NCBI GenBank assembly: GCA_041476565.1
Contig: JBGOTQ010000153.1
Coordinates: forward strand, 1 to 16,435
From: DATKMG01 sp041476565
Lineage (GTDB): Bacteria > Acidobacteriota > Terriglobia > Versatilivoradales > Versatilivoraceae
DNA: 16,435 bases
Direction of reading: 5' to 3'
Of this stretch, positions 14,588 through 16,435 are shown piece by piece. Within the stretch, counting starts at the first letter, position 1. Every line of letters begins with the position of its first letter. The notes beneath the pieces were generated by a model. That model worked only from the letters and a program-made list of their open reading frames with translations, was not told the DNA's origin and searched no databases. The translations under genes were made by a program, and so were the position numbers.

Positions 14588-16006
14588 ATGCCTGACTATT
14601 TCAAAGGGGTGTTGGCAATTGCCCTGGCCACAACCGTGGGCTATTTGCTCTTACGAACCATCCATCCGCAGAGGTGGCTGAGACCCGCGGGAAACCTTGC
14701 CATTTCCTATGGTCTAGGGATAGGGGTCGTCACGTGGGTGATGCAGCTCCTCAGCTTTGCGCAGGTCAAGTTCACCCCTTTAAGCCTTCTGGTCTCCATC
14801 AGCGTGGTGGCTCTGACGCTCATCCTTACAGGACTGCGTAGGGGTACTGGAGGAGACCTGCCAAAGCCATCTTCAGTGGCGGAAGATCTACTTAAGAGGG
14901 GGAGATCTCTACGAGATTTTTGGATTGAAGGACTTTTGAGTGTCCTTATTGCCCTTCAAGTGATTCTGACCGTCAGCCTCAGTCTGCTGACTCCGATTGA
15001 AGCCTATGATGCCGTTGCGATCTGGGGCTTGAAGGCGAAGGCCACCTTCATGGCCCAAGGGATTCCCACGGAATTTCTCCTGGACCCCAGTTATCGCAAT
15101 TACGCCTACCACCCGGACTATCCGCAGCTGGTTCCCCTGGCTCAGAGCTATTGTTGCTTTCTCTCCGGCCACTTCAACGAATATGTCGCCAAGCTGATCT
15201 TCCCTGCGTTCTGGCTCGCCTGCCTGCTGTTCATGGGCAGCGCGGGGGAAAGACTTGGGCTCTGCAGAAAGGAACGGTTGGGGCTGATGTTTCTGCTGGG
15301 GGCCATTCCGCTTTACAGCAGCCAAACAACGATCGGCTATGCCGATGCCATCATCGCCTTCTACTTTGGGACAGGGACTATATACCTTTACTGGTGGTTT
15401 CGCGATGAGCGTCTGGCTGACTTGGTCCTCTCCTCCCTCCTCATGGGGTTTGCGGGCATGACCAAGAATGAGGGTTCGGCGTTAGGTTTGATCTGTTGGT
15501 TGGTGATGATTGCTTTTACTATTCGGGATAATAAAAGAACGAGCATCAAGTCTCGCTGGAGGCTTTGCGGACTTTACTTCCTTATCCAGTTGGCTGTGCA
15601 ATTACCTTGGCTCGCGTTCCGGGTCTCTTTCCATCTCTCCAACGATGTCGTGAATAAAGACGCCTTTTGGGCCAGTTTGCACTGGTCCACTCTGAAGAGA
15701 CTAGGACCCATTCTCTACCAGTATCAGACCCAAATCTTCGGATTGAGGAACTGGAACCTTGTTTGGATTACATTCCTAGCTGTCTTGGTCCTTCGCGGTA
15801 GAAGAATCATGAAAACAGACGCAAGATATCTCTTCTTCCCCATTCTCTTGTGCCTCTTGGTCTACACAGCCATCTATCTAATCACCCCTCGAGATGTGGT
15901 ATGGCACCTGAAGACCTCGGTGAGCCGGGTCTATCTGCATTTTCTGCCGTTAACCGTTTTCCTTCTAGCCAGAGTCTATGCTGGAGAGAAATACCGGGAG
16001 ACCTAG
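14588..16006 (+). CDS. Polytopic membrane protein, GT-C-like glycosyltransferase candidate
   Basis: A 472-residue protein with about ten or more transmembrane helices. The first large loop, after the helix at about 115-134, starts with an acidic/aromatic motif, IEAYDAVAIWGLKAKA (137-152), and continues with AYHPDYPQLVPL (173-184). This layout fits GT-C enzymes, which place an acidic catalytic residue in the first extracytoplasmic loop and use lipid-linked sugars. Other recognisable segments are TIGYADAIIAFYF (248-260), GMTKNEGSALGL (290-301) and a late basic motif, SVSRVYLHFLPL (444-455). E138 and D141 are plausible catalytic or metal residues, which is inference. The acceptor and sugar are unknown; cell-envelope polysaccharide or protein glycosylation is possible. 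It starts 6 bp after the small anchored protein. About 190 bp of plain noncoding sequence separates its stop from the palindromic repeat. Confidence 0.85.
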   Translation: MPDYFKGVLAIALATTVGYLLLRTIHPQRWLRPAGNLAISYGLGIGVVTWVMQLLSFAQVKFTPLSLLVSISVVALTLILTGLRRGTGGDLPKPSSVAEDLLKRGRSLRDFWIEGLLSVLIALQVILTVSLSLLTPIEAYDAVAIWGLKAKATFMAQGIPTEFLLDPSYRNYAYHPDYPQLVPLAQSYCCFLSGHFNEYVAKLIFPAFWLACLLFMGSAGERLGLCRKERLGLMFLLGAIPLYSSQTTIGYADAIIAFYFGTGTIYLYWWFRDERLADLVLSSLLMGFAGMTKNEGSALGLICWLVMIAFTIRDNKRTSIKSRWRLCGLYFLIQLAVQLPWLAFRVSFHLSNDVVNKDAFWASLHWSTLKRLGPILYQYQTQIFGLRNWNLVWITFLAVLVLRGRRIMKTDARYLFFPILLCLLVYTAIYLITPRDVVWHLKTSVSRVYLHFLPLTVFLLARVYAGEKYRET

Positions 16007-16224
16007 CGGAGGACCTGTCGAACCTCTTCCAAAAGTTTGGGCGGTTGACTATTGTGGATGGCAGGCATAGGATCTTGCTCCAGATTAAGCACGTTTTGGG
16101 GGGTGATAACCGAATATTGGGCAATAGTGCCTGAAAGCCCGAACTCTATTGCATTGTCAGAGCACAATTGCCAGTTAATCAATGGTTGGAATTACGATTG
16201 CGCTGAAGGCGCAAAATATACCAG

Positions 16225-16269
16225 CCCAGGGTTGCGCCAGGTGACGACAGTCACCAGCGCTACCCTGGG
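16225..16269 (+). repeat. Outer hairpin of left unit
   Basis: cccagggt - t - gcgc - ca - ggtgac - gaca - gtcacc - a - gcgc - t - accctggg: 18 paired positions interrupted by a T/T mismatch and a small internal loop. The base arms are identical to those of the right unit. Confidence 0.8.
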
Positions 16270-16289
16270 GAAATGACAGGTTGTGGTTG

Positions 16290-16314
16290 GTTCCCTGTAG
16301 GGGAACAACAAAGT
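16290..16314 (+). repeat. Inner arm and hairpin of left unit
   Basis: gttccc...gggaac hairpin (16290-16306) plus eight flanking bases. It is an inverted copy of 16327-16351 with three differences. Confidence 0.75.
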
Positions 16315-16326
16315 CCAGACGGTGCG

Positions 16327-16351
16327 AATTTATTGTTCCCTTACAGGGAAC
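16327..16351 (-). repeat. Inner arm and hairpin of right unit
   Basis: gttccct - tac - agggaac (16335-16351) is a perfect 7-bp stem. On the minus strand, with eight more bases, it matches the left inner arm at 22 of 25 positions. Confidence 0.75.
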
Positions 16352-16372
16352 GCAAATATTTACTGCCATAAA

Positions 16373-16415
16373 CCCAGGGTAGTCCGTCCGCTCTGAGCGA
16401 ACGTCCTACCCTGGG
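16373..16415 (-). repeat. Outer hairpin of right unit
   Basis: cccagggtag ... ctaccctggg is a perfect 10-bp base stem. Symmetric internal loops follow, with inner stems cgt/acg and cgct/agcg closing loop ctg. The interior sequence differs from the left unit although pairing is retained. Confidence 0.8.
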
Positions 16416-16435
16416 CTGGAATATTATGTCCTTTC

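Larger units (their letters stand above)
16198..16435. repeat. Composite palindromic repeat: two inverted ~115-bp units (REP/BIME- or MITE-like), right end cut by window
   Basis: Two diverged copies of one unit, 16205-16320 and the reverse complement of 16321-16435, face each other around a centre near 16320. Outer arms (16205-16232 versus 16408-16435) agree at 23 of 28 bases, including a perfect 12-bp ccagcccagggt/accctgggctgg. Inner arms (16290-16314 versus 16327-16351) agree at 22 of 25. Each unit carries two hairpins. A further hairpin, ttgcgc-tgaag-gcgcaa (16198-16214), sits at the left boundary. No transposase is inside. The stretch from 16007 to 16197 before it shows nothing recognisable. 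Confidence 0.8.

Noticed and set aside
15850..16134. Frames spanning the end of the GT-C gene and the spacer after it, on both strands
   Set aside because: They mostly overlap the real coding frame, have no ribosome site, and their composition is unlike neighbouring genes.

Overview
The window looks like chromosomal DNA from an uncultured or poorly characterised bacterium, most likely an Acidobacteriota member. This is an inference from gene content: a secreted VWFA-domain protein of the type abundant in that phylum, a secreted protein resembling the DUF6599 group, a secreted TPR protein, and a membrane protein whose N-terminal half matches the extension seen on acidobacterial CPBP-type proteins. 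No phage, transposase, CRISPR, rRNA or tRNA gene is visible. Most of the window is ordinary housekeeping and envelope coding sequence.

Layout. At the left edge (2-1435) is the 3' part of a membrane protein. It converges on a long-form Ala-tRNA editing protein (AlaX type, 1522-2748, minus). A divergent spacer leads to a secreted TPR protein (3035-4120), which ends in a good intrinsic terminator and converges on a secreted VWFA-domain protein (4288-5346, minus). A 512-bp spacer precedes a secreted, membrane-anchored DUF6599-like protein (5859-6947). That gene meets, tail to tail with a 6-bp gap, a TCA-cycle pair transcribed leftward: NADP-type isocitrate dehydrogenase (icd, 8030-9271) followed by malate dehydrogenase (mdh, 6954-7883).

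Divergent from icd is a ROK-family sugar kinase (9623-10606) with altered glycine-rich motifs, then lepA (10915-12711). lepA converges with an 8-bp gap on a POT/PTR-family peptide:proton symporter (12720-14111, minus). On the other side of a 71-bp divergent spacer lies a two-gene operon: a small membrane-anchored protein (14183-14581) and a GT-C-like polytopic membrane glycosyltransferase candidate (14588-16006).

The most unusual structure is at the right end (about 16198-16435). Two diverged copies of a roughly 115-bp unit lie head to head around a centre near 16320, giving a nested palindrome cut by the window edge. Each copy holds a long outer hairpin with a conserved cccagggt/accctggg base and a diverged but still paired interior, then a second hairpin with gttccct/agggaac arms. 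It looks like a REP/BIME- or MITE-type element. Secondary points of interest are a coding-like fragment in the icd/ROK spacer, a perfect 16-bp palindrome just upstream of lepA, and the missing protease motif in the left-edge membrane protein.
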